Assembly: GCF_001428335.1 (NCBI RefSeq)
Contig: NZ_LMSG01000001.1
Coordinates: 841 to 64,840 of the forward strand
Length of the DNA: 64,000 nt
Direction: 5' to 3'
Origin: Arthrobacter sp. Soil762
GTDB lineage: Bacteria > Actinomycetota > Actinomycetes > Actinomycetales > Micrococcaceae
Position 1 is the first letter of the stretch; each line of letters begins with the position of its first letter. Under the pieces are notes generated by a model. The model worked only from the letters and a program-made list of their open reading frames with translations. It had not been told where the DNA came from and searched no databases. This document shows positions 32,849 through 41,758 of the stretch, one piece after another. The position numbers and the translations under genes were made by a program.

Positions 32849-34333
32849 TCAGACGGTTTCCGAGAAGGCCGGGCGGCGGTCAGCGGACTTGCCGGATTCG
32901 GCGTCGACGGCATGCTTGGGTGCGGTCTCCTCAGCTGAGGGGTGTTTGGGCGCGTGGTGCCCGTATTCTGTCAGGTCATCGTCGATGTCGGTGACCTCGT
33001 CGACGTGGATCGGGTCCTCGGACGGCATGGGTTCCACGGTTTCGCCGGCGAAGACCCGGCGGGCGCGGTCCGCGTCCAGGGTGCGGTCCCACCAGGCGAT
33101 GAACAGGGTGGCCACGGCGTTGCCGGTGAAGTTCACCAGGGCCCGGCATTCGGACATGAACTTGTCGATGCCGAAGATGAGCATGATGCCGGCAGCCGGG
33201 ATGGTGCCGATGGTGGTGAGCGTGGCGGTCAGGGCGATGAAGCCGCCGCCAGCCACACCTGCCGCGCCCTTGGAGGTCAGTAGCATCACGGCGAGCAGGC
33301 CTAGCTGCTGGCCGAGGGTCAGGTCCGTGTTGGTGGCCTGGGCGATGTAGAGGGCTGCGAGTGAGAGGTAGATCGCGGCGCCGTCGAGGTTGAAGCTGTA
33401 GCCGGTGGGGACCACCAGGCCAACGGTTTCCTTCTTCACGCCGGCATGCTCCAGCTTGCGCATCAGGCCCGGGAGGGCCGGTTCGGCGGTGGAGGTGCCC
33501 AGGATGAGCATGTATTCCTCTTTGAGGTGGCGGATCATCTTGAAGATGTTCAGTTTCAGGAAGGCCATGACGGAGCCGAGGACCACCACGACGAAGATGA
33601 TGGATGTGATGTAGAAGAGAGCGATGAGTCCGCCCATGCTGGTGAGGGAGGAGACGCCGAATTTGCCCACTGCGTATGCCATCGCACCGAAGGCGCCGAT
33701 CGGGGCGGCTTTCATGATGAAGCTCAGGATCTTGAACATGACGCCGGTGAGGCGCTGCACGCCGTCCAGGACGGGTGCTCCGACCTTGCCCATGGCGTTC
33801 AGGGCGATGCCGAAGACCACGGCGATGAAGATGATCTGGAGGATGTCCCCTTCAACGAAAGGCCCGATGATGCTGTTGGGGATGATGTGGGTGAGGAACT
33901 GCCACCACTCCTGGTTCGCTCCGGCGTCGATGAGCTTGGCAGCCGATTCGGTGGTCTTGATCGAACCGGCGTCGGCGTTGACCCCGTCGCCGAGGCGGAA
34001 GAGGTTGATCGCGACCAGGCCGAAGACCATGGCGAGAATCGTGCCGACCTGGAAGTAGGTCAGGGCCTTCAGGCCGGTCATGCCGACCTTTTTCAGGTCC
34101 GCGACGCTGGCGATGCCGCCCACAATCGTCAGGAATACGATGGGGCCGATGAGCATCTTCATCGAACTGACGAAGGTCGTCCCGATGGGTTCCATGGCGA
34201 TGCCGACCGTCGGTGCGAGCCAGCCGACGAGAATGCCGGCAACAATGGCGGTCAGTACCCAGAAGTAGAGCTGCTTGTACCAGCGTGTCTTCGGGGCCGG
34301 CGTTGCCGTGCCGGCGGTGGTGATGTGATCCAT
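32849..34333 (-). CDS. dctA: Dicarboxylate:cation symporter (DAACS/DctA-like)
   Basis: 494 aa from ATG 34333 (GAGGTAGGAATC upstream). The first helix is LYFWVLTAIVAGILVGWLAP. Family elements present are SSMKMLIGPIVFLTIVGGIA, the Ser-rich LGTSTAEPALPGLM, the Asn-bearing GYSFNLDGAAIYLSLAALYI and GGGFIALTATLTTIG. A long acidic tail carries EDPIHVDEVTDIDDDLTEYG. Likely substrates are tartrate, malate or succinate with Na+ or H+. It is the middle gene of the tartrate operon; a hairpin lies between it and the upstream dehydrogenase. Confidence 0.9.
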   Translation of the reverse strand: MDHITTAGTATPAPKTRWYKQLYFWVLTAIVAGILVGWLAPTVGIAMEPIGTTFVSSMKMLIGPIVFLTIVGGIASVADLKKVGMTGLKALTYFQVGTILAMVFGLVAINLFRLGDGVNADAGSIKTTESAAKLIDAGANQEWWQFLTHIIPNSIIGPFVEGDILQIIFIAVVFGIALNAMGKVGAPVLDGVQRLTGVMFKILSFIMKAAPIGAFGAMAYAVGKFGVSSLTSMGGLIALFYITSIIFVVVVLGSVMAFLKLNIFKMIRHLKEEYMLILGTSTAEPALPGLMRKLEHAGVKKETVGLVVPTGYSFNLDGAAIYLSLAALYIAQATNTDLTLGQQLGLLAVMLLTSKGAAGVAGGGFIALTATLTTIGTIPAAGIMLIFGIDKFMSECRALVNFTGNAVATLFIAWWDRTLDADRARRVFAGETVEPMPSEDPIHVDEVTDIDDDLTEYGHHAPKHPSAEETAPKHAVDAESGKSADRRPAFSETV

Positions 34334-34440
34334 GATTCCTACCTCGTTGTGGAATATAGCTGGAGGGTGCTTGATGAATGAGAGCATCACGGGGTGGACG
34401 GCGGCGGTGTTCTACCACCGTCCACTCCGGGCTATGTACT

Positions 34441-34470
34441 GACCGCCAGGGCTGGTTGGCCCCGGCGGTC
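34441..34470. terminator. Hairpin between tartrate dehydrogenase and symporter genes
   Basis: GACCGCCAGGGC and GCCCCGGCGGTC form a 12-bp stem with one mismatch and a 6-nt loop in the 148-nt gap. It may act as an attenuator or mRNA stabiliser, because the operon seems to continue past it. Confidence 0.5.
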
Positions 34471-34481
34471 GGGCGTTCTGG

Positions 34482-35579
34482 CTAGACGACGGCCAGGGTG
34501 TGGGTGAGGGCCTTGATGATGGCATCGGTGACGTCATCGGTGTTGGCCTCGCCACCGACGTCGCGCGTCAGGAACCCGGCGGCGGTGGTCTGCTCGATGG
34601 CGGCCTCGACCTGGCGGGCTTCGGTGTGCAGGCCGAAGTGGTCCAGCATCAGGGCGGCGCTGGCGATCGCGCCGATCGGGTTGCTGATGCCCTTGCCGGC
34701 GATGTCCGGGGCCGAGCCGTGGACCGGTTCGAACATGGAAGGGAAGCGGCGCTCCGGGTTCAGGTTGGCACTGGCCGCCAGACCCAGGCTGCCTGCCAGT
34801 GCCGAGCCGAGGTCCGAGAGGATGTCCGCGTTCAGGTTGGACGCGACCACCACGGAGAGGTCTTCCGGCTTGAGGATGAACTTGGCGCTCATCGCATCCA
34901 CGAGGACGCTTTCGGTCTGGACGTCCGGGTAGTCCAGGGCCACACGGTTGAAGACTTCGTCCCACAGGACCATGCCGTACTGCTGCGCGTTGGACTTGGT
35001 GACTGAGGAAACCTTCTTCACCGTCCGGGTCCGGGCCAGATCAAAGGCGAAGCGCATAATGCGTTCGCAACCCTTTTCGGTGAAGAGTGCGGTCTGCAGG
35101 GCGACTTCGTTGCCCGGTCCGCGGCCGCTGAGGTTCCGTCCGCCGAGGCCGGCGTATTCGCCTTCGCTGTTTTCACGGACGACCACCCAGTCGAGTTCGG
35201 TGTTGTCTGCCTTGCGGAGCGGGGACTGGATGCCGGGCAGGAACTTCACGGGGCGGATGTTGGCCCACTGGTCGAAGTTCTGGGTGATGTTCAGGCGCAG
35301 GCCCCAGAGGCTGATGTGGTCCGGGACGTTCTCCCAGCCGACGGCGCCGAAGTAGATCGCGTCGAAGTTCTTCAGGGTTTCCAAGCCGTTGGCATCCATC
35401 ATCAGGCCGGTCTTATCGTAGTAACCGCAGCCCCACGGGAACTCGGTCCATTCGAAGGCGAACTTGCCGTTGGAGTTCGCCGCCAGGGCGTCCATGACCC
35501 GGCGGCCAGCGGAAACAACTTCCTTGCCGACACCGTCTGCGGGGATCGAAGCGATGGTGAATTTCTGGGTGGCGCTCAT
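34482..35579 (-). CDS. Tartrate dehydrogenase / D-malate dehydrogenase (decarboxylating)
   Basis: 365 aa. Member of the isocitrate/isopropylmalate dehydrogenase family, subfamily TTC/DmlA: IASIPADGVGKEVV, FPWGCGYYDKTGLMM, YFGAVGWENVPDHISLWGLRLNI, VRENSEGEYAGLGG, SVTKSNAQQYGMVLWDEVF, DILSDLGSALAGSLGLA, FEPVHGSAPDIAGKG. NAD-dependent enzymes of this group oxidise (+)-tartrate, oxidatively decarboxylate D-malate, or convert meso-tartrate to glycerate. It is the first gene after the LysR regulator. Which substrate dominates cannot be told from sequence. Confidence 0.9.
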   Translation of the reverse strand: MSATQKFTIASIPADGVGKEVVSAGRRVMDALAANSNGKFAFEWTEFPWGCGYYDKTGLMMDANGLETLKNFDAIYFGAVGWENVPDHISLWGLRLNITQNFDQWANIRPVKFLPGIQSPLRKADNTELDWVVVRENSEGEYAGLGGRNLSGRGPGNEVALQTALFTEKGCERIMRFAFDLARTRTVKKVSSVTKSNAQQYGMVLWDEVFNRVALDYPDVQTESVLVDAMSAKFILKPEDLSVVVASNLNADILSDLGSALAGSLGLAASANLNPERRFPSMFEPVHGSAPDIAGKGISNPIGAIASAALMLDHFGLHTEARQVEAAIEQTTAAGFLTRDVGGEANTDDVTDAIIKALTHTLAVV

Positions 35580-35685
35580 GTGCCTGCCTCCTCGTTGAGT
35601 CTGTTAGCAGCGTCACACTGCCTTCCTCTTCAAGTAGAAGGCCTGGGTGCATGAGGCGTCCAAGACCAAGATCCGATGCACTAAA

Positions 35686-35698
35686 TAGGTTTTACCTA
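35686..35698 (-). promoter_or_regulatory. LysR-type T-N11-A operator upstream of tartrate dehydrogenase gene
   Basis: TAGGTAAAACCTA on the minus strand: 5-bp dyad arms around AAA with the LysR T-N11-A layout, in the 138-nt gap between the LysR gene and the dehydrogenase gene. A related half-conserved copy lies upstream of the LysR gene. Confidence 0.6.
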
Positions 35699-35717
35699 CC
35701 GATCGAACGAGGGCAGG

Positions 35718-36617
35718 TCAGCGATCGTTATTTTGTGCAACGTGCAGCTCAGCTACTTTCAGGAAGGCCCGGGCCGCCGGCGTGAGGTCTTCCTTTCGGC
35801 TCAGGATCGCCACATCCAGATGCGAGACCGGCTGGATCAGCAACGTCCGCAGCCCGGATTTGTGCGCCAGCGGCGCCCAGGAGGAGGGCATCACCGCGTG
35901 GCCGACCCCTGCGAGCACCAGCGGCAGAATCGAGGTCCGGTGCGCGACCTCGACCACGATTTCGGTGCGGACCCCGTGCGCCAGCGCATCATCGACCAGC
36001 CAGCGCATCAGCGAGCCGCGTTGGCTGGCGATCAGCCGGTGCCCGCCCAGATCTTCCCGCTGGATGGCCGTCCCGGAATTGAAAGTGTCGGCCTGCGGGT
36101 TGACGATGAGTATCAGCGGCTGCCGCTCCAGCTCCAGCACCTGGACGCCCGGAACCCTGATCTGGGTGGCGGAACCCGCCAGACCGATCTCGCTGCTGCC
36201 GTTCCGGACGGATTCGATGACTTCCTCCGGCGTGAAAGCGGCCCCAACGTTGAGTCGGACCGAGGGATGCAGCCGGGAGAAGCTGGCGATCATGGAAGTC
36301 AAAGGTTCGATTCCGGGGGACGGCATGGTGATGATGTCCAGCCGGCCGCTGCGCAAGCCCCTTAGTGCCTGCACCGCCGACTGCGCGGCGTCAAGGTCCC
36401 GCAGCACCAGCCGTGCCGGCCCGACGAGTTCCTTCCCGGCTTCGCTGAGTACCGCCCGCCGGCCGATGCGGTGGAACAGGGGCACGCCCAGGTCCTTCTC
36501 CAAGCCGGCGATGGTTTGGGAAAGCGAGGGCTGGGCGATCAGCAGATGTTCCGCGGCACGGTTGAATCCATCGTGGTCCACCACGGCCAGAAAATACTTC
36601 AACTGACGTGTGTCCAC
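35718..36617 (-). CDS. LysR-type transcriptional regulator of the tartrate operon
   Basis: 299 aa from GTG 36617 (GGGAGGTGGC upstream). The winged HTH opens DTRQLKYFLAVVDHDGFNRA and runs AEHLLIAQPSLSQTIAGLEK, DLGVPLFHR. The substrate-binding domain starts at about residue 90 (GRLDIITMPSPGIEPL). It is encoded upstream of, and in the same direction as, the operon it probably controls. Inducer is likely tartrate, malate or a product (inference). C-terminus ends AELHVAQNNDR. Confidence 0.88.
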   Translation of the reverse strand: MDTRQLKYFLAVVDHDGFNRAAEHLLIAQPSLSQTIAGLEKDLGVPLFHRIGRRAVLSEAGKELVGPARLVLRDLDAAQSAVQALRGLRSGRLDIITMPSPGIEPLTSMIASFSRLHPSVRLNVGAAFTPEEVIESVRNGSSEIGLAGSATQIRVPGVQVLELERQPLILIVNPQADTFNSGTAIQREDLGGHRLIASQRGSLMRWLVDDALAHGVRTEIVVEVAHRTSILPLVLAGVGHAVMPSSWAPLAHKSGLRTLLIQPVSHLDVAILSRKEDLTPAARAFLKVAELHVAQNNDR

Positions 36618-37019
36618 GCCACCTCCCGTAGATAGTTCGCCCCGACGGGCCCCAGCCGTCTGCGGGAACAAGGCCGTCCGAAAGAAGTTTCCGCGCGAAC
36701 GAATAGATAGCCTACGCCTATCAGATGCATCGTAAGTCCACCATGAACATCCCAAGGCGCATCGATTCGCCCGCCGCATGAGCAACACCGGGCTCCTGCT
36801 CGCAGAGACCGCACCGCAGCGAAGTTCAAGGCAGACGACGACGGCGCCACCCTGGAAGAGTTCCTCCGCGCCGAGCTTGCCGAGGTAGTCGGCAAGCGTG
36901 GCGGCGATGACCGCACCAGCACCGACGTCACCCTCGTCGGCCGATCTTCCCACCCTAATAACCTGCATCACCTGTCGCGTCAACAGTGCCGTCTAGAAGC
37001 AGCACTTGCCAGGAATATC
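36618..37019. other. 402-nt stretch without a supported gene
   Basis: Contains a LysR-like T-N11-A motif at 36708-36720 (TAGCCTACGCCTA), about 90 nt before the LysR start, plausibly for autoregulation. From about 36820 the plus strand can be read as AKFKADDDGATLEEFLRAEL and AEVVGKRGG, which has protein-like composition but no start, no recognised family and no continuation. It may be gene debris. Confidence 0.4.
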
Positions 37020-38261
37020 TTACGAATGACGGGCAAAGTTTCGTGGACTGTTCGCCACCGTGACGGTCCGGGGTGCTTGGAAGGACAGGAGCTGGATCCA
37101 ATCGGGCTGGTGGTCCTGCAGGTGTACGTCCGTCAGTGCAGTGGCGGACTCCTGGACAACTATGGCGGCCTCCAGCTCGGCGAGCTTGGCGCCCAGGCAG
37201 CGGTGGATGCCGGAGCCAAAAACAAGGCCATGGCCGGTGGATTGACCGCGGTGGGCCGTCTCCGAAGGTATGGACTGGCTCGCGAGTGCGGCCGGTGACG
37301 TGATGTGGTTGCCGCTGAGTTCGAGGAGGATTTCGGTGCCGGCAGGAATCCGGGCGCCATCGAGGTTCGTGTCGTGGGCTGCCACGCGGCGCCAGGTGGG
37401 CACGGAGGATTCCGTGGCAAGCACGTGCCGGACCATGGTCCCGGAGCCTGTTGCGGTGGCCGCGTCCTTCCAGCCTAGAGGCGCGGATCCCTCCAGGAGG
37501 CGGAACAGGGTGGTGCTGATCAGCTGGGTGGTTGTTTCCTGTCCGGCGATCAGCAGGAAGTAGCCTAGTGAGCAGATTTCGGGGGTGGACAGGCCGTGCT
37601 CGGCCAGGGATTTGAACAGGTTCCGTCCGGGGGCCGCCCTGGATTCCGCGACGAGCTTGCGCAGCCAGACGTAGAAATCTGCGGCGCTGTGGGCCAGTTC
37701 GAGTTGGCGGCTCCCGTCGGGCCAGCCCCAGAACAGCTCCATGGAGTCAAGGCCCCACCGCTTGAGGTCCGCAAGATCCCGGACGGGCAGTCCGAGGAGT
37801 TCGAGCATGACGACTGCTGGGGGAAACGCCGCCACCGCCTGAACGAGGTCCACCTGGCCGGAAGATTCGAGCTGGTCCGCGGCGTTCCGTGCCGCTTCCT
37901 GGGCCAGTTCCCGGATCCGCGGCTCCATGGCGGCGACGGTGGCAGGTGTGAAGAAGCCCGTGACGAGCTTGCGGATCCCGGCGTGTGTGTCCGAGTCGTT
38001 GCTGGCGAGAACGGGAGGCAATGCAAAGTGGACGCGCTGGAGAACACGCAGGGCGGGCCCTGCAAGGGGCGTCACGGCGACCAGCGCGTTCGCGGGGCTG
38101 AAGTCGGCAGGCCGGTGCAGCACTTCACGGACCGCGTCCGGGTCTCGCACCACGAGGTACGGGCAGCTGGCGCCGCCGTCGTGTCCCGTGGTCTCAGCCT
38201 GTCCGGGACCTCCGGGCACCAGCAACTCAACGGGTCCGGCGGCCGTCAGCGCCGGGTTCAC
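37020..38261 (-). CDS. Cytochrome P450 ending the biotin operon; degenerate ExxR
   Basis: 413 aa from GTG 38261, overlapping the bioD stop by 4 nt. I-helix AGQETTTQ and Cys-loop VFGSGIHRCLGAKLAELE (Cys355) are intact. In the K-helix the expected AVEEVLR reads MVRHVLA, so the ExxR pair becomes His279 and Ala282. Following ESSVPTWRRVA is normal. In Bacillus, the P450 BioI makes pimelate for biotin by cleaving acyl-ACP. The position at the end of bioBAFD suggests a comparable role here, but no acyl-carrier contacts can be read and the missing ExxR is a reason for caution. Confidence 0.85.
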   Translation of the reverse strand: MNPALTAAGPVELLVPGGPGQAETTGHDGGASCPYLVVRDPDAVREVLHRPADFSPANALVAVTPLAGPALRVLQRVHFALPPVLASNDSDTHAGIRKLVTGFFTPATVAAMEPRIRELAQEAARNAADQLESSGQVDLVQAVAAFPPAVVMLELLGLPVRDLADLKRWGLDSMELFWGWPDGSRQLELAHSAADFYVWLRKLVAESRAAPGRNLFKSLAEHGLSTPEICSLGYFLLIAGQETTTQLISTTLFRLLEGSAPLGWKDAATATGSGTMVRHVLATESSVPTWRRVAAHDTNLDGARIPAGTEILLELSGNHITSPAALASQSIPSETAHRGQSTGHGLVFGSGIHRCLGAKLAELEAAIVVQESATALTDVHLQDHQPDWIQLLSFQAPRTVTVANSPRNFARHS

Positions 38262-38935
38262 GCGGGGAGTCCGTTCAGCCAGGCGGCTGCTCCGGCTCGG
38301 AAATCCGCCGGGGACAGTTCCGCCGCGTGCTCCGGGAGGGCGCCGAGGAAGGGTACCCGCAGCGATCCGAGCACCTGACGGTTGCTGTGATGCACAACGT
38401 CCGGGATGAGTGGCCAGCTGCCGAGCACGACGCCAAGGACCTGCAGGTCCCGCGCGTCCAGCGCTTCGAGGGTCAGGGCGGTGTGGTTCAGCGTGCCGAG
38501 GGCGGGCCGGGCGACGACCACAAATGCCGCGGCCAGGAGTGATCCAAGTTCCGCAAGGGTGCCGCCGTCGGAATCCAGCTCCACCAGCAGCCCGCCTGCG
38601 CCCTCAACCAGGACGTGATCGTGGGACGCGGCGAGCCCGCGGACTTTCCCAGCGTGCTCGGCAACCGGGGGAAGGGACGTTCCGTCGACGGCGGCAGCCG
38701 CGACAGGTGCCAGCGGCTGCTGCAGGACGACTCCGGTTTCAGCTGTCACGGCGCCGGCGAGCCGGACGATTTCGGCCGCGTCGGAATCGCCGTCGGCGGC
38801 TCCTGACTGGCACGGTTTGTACACCGCGACGCTGCGCCCCGTTTCGTGGAGGACGGCGGCGAGGGCCGCCGTCGTCATTGTTTTGCCGACGCCGGTGTCC
38901 GTACCGGTGACCAGGATGATGCCGGGCAGGTTCAT
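38258..38935 (-). CDS. bioD: Dethiobiotin synthetase
   Basis: 225 aa. P-loop VTGTDTGVGKTMTTAALAAV, KPCQSG, VLVEGAGGLLVELDSDG and VARPALGTLNHTALTLEAL. It closes the ureido ring of dethiobiotin from DAPA, CO2 and ATP. Overlaps bioF and the P450 by 4 nt each. Confidence 0.95.
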   Translation of the reverse strand: MNLPGIILVTGTDTGVGKTMTTAALAAVLHETGRSVAVYKPCQSGAADGDSDAAEIVRLAGAVTAETGVVLQQPLAPVAAAAVDGTSLPPVAEHAGKVRGLAASHDHVLVEGAGGLLVELDSDGGTLAELGSLLAAAFVVVARPALGTLNHTALTLEALDARDLQVLGVVLGSWPLIPDVVHHSNRQVLGSLRVPFLGALPEHAAELSPADFRAGAAAWLNGLPA

Positions 38936-40101
38936 GGAAGTTCCTCCAAAATGCCGCGCAGCACTGCGCAGCAGTCATCGATTTCGTTGGGCGTAAGCGT
39001 GGCGCGCGCGGTCAGGCGCAGCCGGGAAATCCCGTCCGGAACGGATGGCGGGCGGAAGCAGCCGATCCGGACGCCGGCGGTCCGCGCCGCCTCGGCAGCT
39101 GCCAGGGCTGCTGCGGCGGACGGCATGGCGATGGACTGGACAGCCCCCGCGGTCTGCTCGACGGTGGCGCCGCGGGATGCGAGGGCAGGGGCGAGCCCGG
39201 CGGCCAGCGCTGCAGCGTTGCTTCGCACGGATCCGGTCCGCCAGGGCTCGTCCCGGATGATCCGCACCGCGGCGAGGGCTGCGGCGGCGGAGGCAGGCGC
39301 GAGCCCGGTGTCGAAGATGAAGCTTCGGGCCCGGTTGACGAGGTGTTCCCGCAGCAACGGGGATCCCAGGACTGCTCCGCCTTGGCTGCCTAGGGCCTTG
39401 GACAGCGTCGCGGTCACGACCACATTCGGATGCCCGGCAAGGAAGGTTCCGGCCACCGAGCCGCGGCCTTGGAAGTCCCCGGTGCCCGTGACCCCGAGGC
39501 TGTGGGCCTCGTCGATGAGCAGCACGGCGTCATGTTCCTCGGCCAGGGCCAGCAGGTCAGCGAGTGGGGCTTCGTCGCCGAAGACGCTGTAGAGGGATTC
39601 GACGGCGATCAGCGCGCGTGGCTCCGGCCGGTCGGCAAGCAGGCGGCTCGCTTCCTCCACGCTGTTGTGGGTGAAGGATTCGGTGCGGGAGCGGCTGAGC
39701 CGGAATCCGTCGATCATTGAGGCGTGGCAGTGTTCGTCCGCGACGATCAGGGTCCCGGGGCCGCCGAGTGCCGTGATCACGCCGATGTTGGCCAGGTAGC
39801 CGGAGGAGAACACCAGGGCCGTGTCCATCCCGGCCAGCATGGCCAGTTCCTGCTCGAGGTCCAGATGCAGCCGGGTGGTTCCGGCGACCAGGCGGGAGGA
39901 CGTGGCGCCCGCACCCCACAGAGATGCGGCCGCGGCAGCTGCCGCGGCGACGCGAGGGTCCGCCGCGAGGCCGAGATAGTCGTTGCTGGCCAGGTCGATG
40001 AACTGTTCGTCCGCGGCGCGGGGGAGCGGGCGGCGGACCAGGCCCCGGCGGTCCCGGACTGCGGCCTGCCGCTCGAGCCACTGGATCATCGAGCTGCTCA
40101 T
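38932..40101 (-). CDS. bioF: 8-amino-7-oxononanoate synthase
   Basis: 389 aa PLP enzyme of the alpha-oxoamine synthase family. DLASNDYLGLAADPR, GAGATSSRLVAGTTRLHLDL, VFSSGYLANIGV, DEHCHASMIDG, DEAHSLGVTG and the PLP lysine in TATLSKALGSQGG. It condenses pimeloyl thioester with L-alanine. 4-nt overlaps on both sides. Confidence 0.95.
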   Translation of the reverse strand: MSSSMIQWLERQAAVRDRRGLVRRPLPRAADEQFIDLASNDYLGLAADPRVAAAAAAAASLWGAGATSSRLVAGTTRLHLDLEQELAMLAGMDTALVFSSGYLANIGVITALGGPGTLIVADEHCHASMIDGFRLSRSRTESFTHNSVEEASRLLADRPEPRALIAVESLYSVFGDEAPLADLLALAEEHDAVLLIDEAHSLGVTGTGDFQGRGSVAGTFLAGHPNVVVTATLSKALGSQGGAVLGSPLLREHLVNRARSFIFDTGLAPASAAAALAAVRIIRDEPWRTGSVRSNAAALAAGLAPALASRGATVEQTAGAVQSIAMPSAAAALAAAEAARTAGVRIGCFRPPSVPDGISRLRLTARATLTPNEIDDCCAVLRGILEELP

Positions 40102-41456
40102 GCCGCACCTCCGGACCGTGCCGGGACGCGCCCGTGCACTTCGGCGACGGCCGCCGTCATGCCCGCAGTGATCTGCTCAATGTCTGCTGCGGTGCTGATG
40201 TACGGGGGCATGGTGTAGACGAGGTTCCGGAACGGCCGGACCCAGACCCCGTGCCGGATGGCCGCGGCGGTGAGCGCGGTGACGTCGACGGCGTCGTGCA
40301 GCTCGATGACTCCGACGGCGCCGATGGTGCGGACGTCCCGGACCGCCTCAAGGTCCCAGGCGGGGGTGAGCCCTGATGCGAGGCCGGCGCCGATCCGGGC
40401 GACGTCGGCCCGCCAGCCGCCGTCGCCGATGATGCGGAGGCTGGCGTTGGCCACCGCACATGCCAGCGGGTTGCCCATGAAGGTGGGGCCGTGCAGCAGG
40501 GCGCCGGCCTGGCCGCGGGACACAGTCGAGGCAATCTCCGCGGTGCAGAGCATTGCGGCGAGGGTCAGGTACCCGCCGGTCAAGGCCTTGCCCACGCACA
40601 TGATGTCCGGCACGACGCCGGCATGATCGGCCGCGAACAGCTCGCCGGTCCGCCCAAAACCGGTGGCGATCTCATCGAAGATGAGCAGCAGGCCATGCCG
40701 GTCCGCCACCTGCCGCAGCACTGTCAGGCATTCGGCCGGGTAGGCGTGCATGCCGCCGGCACCCTGCAGGACCGGTTCGACGATGATCGCGGCCAGCTCC
40801 CCGGAATGCGCAGCCGCGATGTCCTCCAGGTCGGATGCCCACGCCTGCACGGATTCCGGGGTTGCGGAGGCGGCCGCCGGGGGACGCGGCGCAAACACGT
40901 TGCCCGCCAGCAGGCCCGGGAACGCGGAGTGCATCCCGTCCACGGGATCACAGACACCCATGGCAGCGAACGTATCGCCGTGGTACCCGCCGCGGATGCT
41001 CAGGAACCGCTGCCTCTGCGGGTGCCCGGACGTGGTCTGGAACTGCACGGCCAGCTTCAGCGCAACCTCCACGGCAACCGAACCCGAGTCCGCGAGGAAT
41101 ACCCGCTCCAAGCCCGGCCGTCCTGGTACGGAAGGGGCCATGTCCACCAGCCGCTCGGCCAGTTCCACCGCCGGGGCGTGCGTGAGTCCGCCAAACATCA
41201 CATGGCTGAAACTCTCCAGCTGTTTATGGGCGGCGGAGTCCAGCACCGGGTTGCGGTAGCCGTGAATCACTGACCACCACGAGGACATCGCATCAACCAC
41301 CTCGTGGCGTGCGCCGTCCTCGGCCCGAAGCCGCAGCCGCACGCCGTCGGCCGCCTCGACCTCCCACAGCGGAAGGTCCGGGGACGCCGGCGCGTAGGGG
41401 TGCCACAGCCGGGCGCGGTCCCGCTGGATCAGGCCCGGCGGCGTCTCGGCACTCAT
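40098..41456 (-). CDS. bioA: Adenosylmethionine-8-amino-7-oxononanoate aminotransferase
   Basis: 452 aa from ATG 41456 (4-nt overlap with bsaP). RLWHPYAPA, DAMSSWWSVIHGYRNP, FADSGSVAVEVALKLAVQ-type cofactor region (here FLADSGSVAVEVALK), RGGYHGDTFAAMGVCDP, FDEIATGFGRTGE and PLP lysine in CVGKALTGGYLT. It transfers an amino group from SAM to KAPA. Standard length, no oddities. Confidence 0.94.
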   Translation of the reverse strand: MSAETPPGLIQRDRARLWHPYAPASPDLPLWEVEAADGVRLRLRAEDGARHEVVDAMSSWWSVIHGYRNPVLDSAAHKQLESFSHVMFGGLTHAPAVELAERLVDMAPSVPGRPGLERVFLADSGSVAVEVALKLAVQFQTTSGHPQRQRFLSIRGGYHGDTFAAMGVCDPVDGMHSAFPGLLAGNVFAPRPPAAASATPESVQAWASDLEDIAAAHSGELAAIIVEPVLQGAGGMHAYPAECLTVLRQVADRHGLLLIFDEIATGFGRTGELFAADHAGVVPDIMCVGKALTGGYLTLAAMLCTAEIASTVSRGQAGALLHGPTFMGNPLACAVANASLRIIGDGGWRADVARIGAGLASGLTPAWDLEAVRDVRTIGAVGVIELHDAVDVTALTAAAIRHGVWVRPFRNLVYTMPPYISTAADIEQITAGMTAAVAEVHGRVPARSGGAA

Positions 41457-41758
41457 GGTGCGAGCATCCCGTGGCGGGAGCATTCGGCGCTCCAGCCCAG
41501 CGGCGTCACCTGGACTTTCATCCGCCGCCGGCAGGCGGCGCAGTACCGCGGCGGTTCCATGGCGAGCCGTTCGCCGCAACGGCGGTGAACGTCCGACGCC
41601 GGGCTGGCGCCGACGTCGGACGGTTCACCGCAGTGCCCGCAGAACTTAGCCGTGGTTGCGGTTGCTGCATCGCCGGTGGTAAAGCTCGTCGAGCCTGGGG
41701 CCACGACCGCCGGGTTCCCTGGCCGAGCTTGCGAGGTTAGGGAGCGGTTGGGGATCAT
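41453..41758 (-). CDS. bsaP: Biotin synthase auxiliary protein BsaP
   Basis: 101 aa, between bioB and bioA with 4-nt overlaps. The N-terminal third is low complexity. Cysteine motifs: [20 protein letters not shown], and the conserved tail [20 protein letters not shown] followed by WSAECSRHG. Family knowledge: in actinobacteria BsaP is a small iron-sulfur auxiliary protein needed for BioB turnover. It would act with the BioB encoded just upstream. The call rests on the C-terminal motif and gene position. Confidence 0.85.
   Translation of the reverse strand: MIPNRSLTSQARPGNPAVVAPGSTSFTTGDAATATTAKFCGHCGEPSDVGASPASDVHRRCGERLAMEPPRYCAACRRRMKVQVTPLGWSAECSRHGMLAP

Noticed and set aside
36820..36960. 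Protein-like plus-strand stretch AKFKADDDGATLEEFLRAEL.
   Set aside because: No start codon with a ribosome-binding site, no family recognised, and it ends at nothing. Noted under the intergenic entry only.
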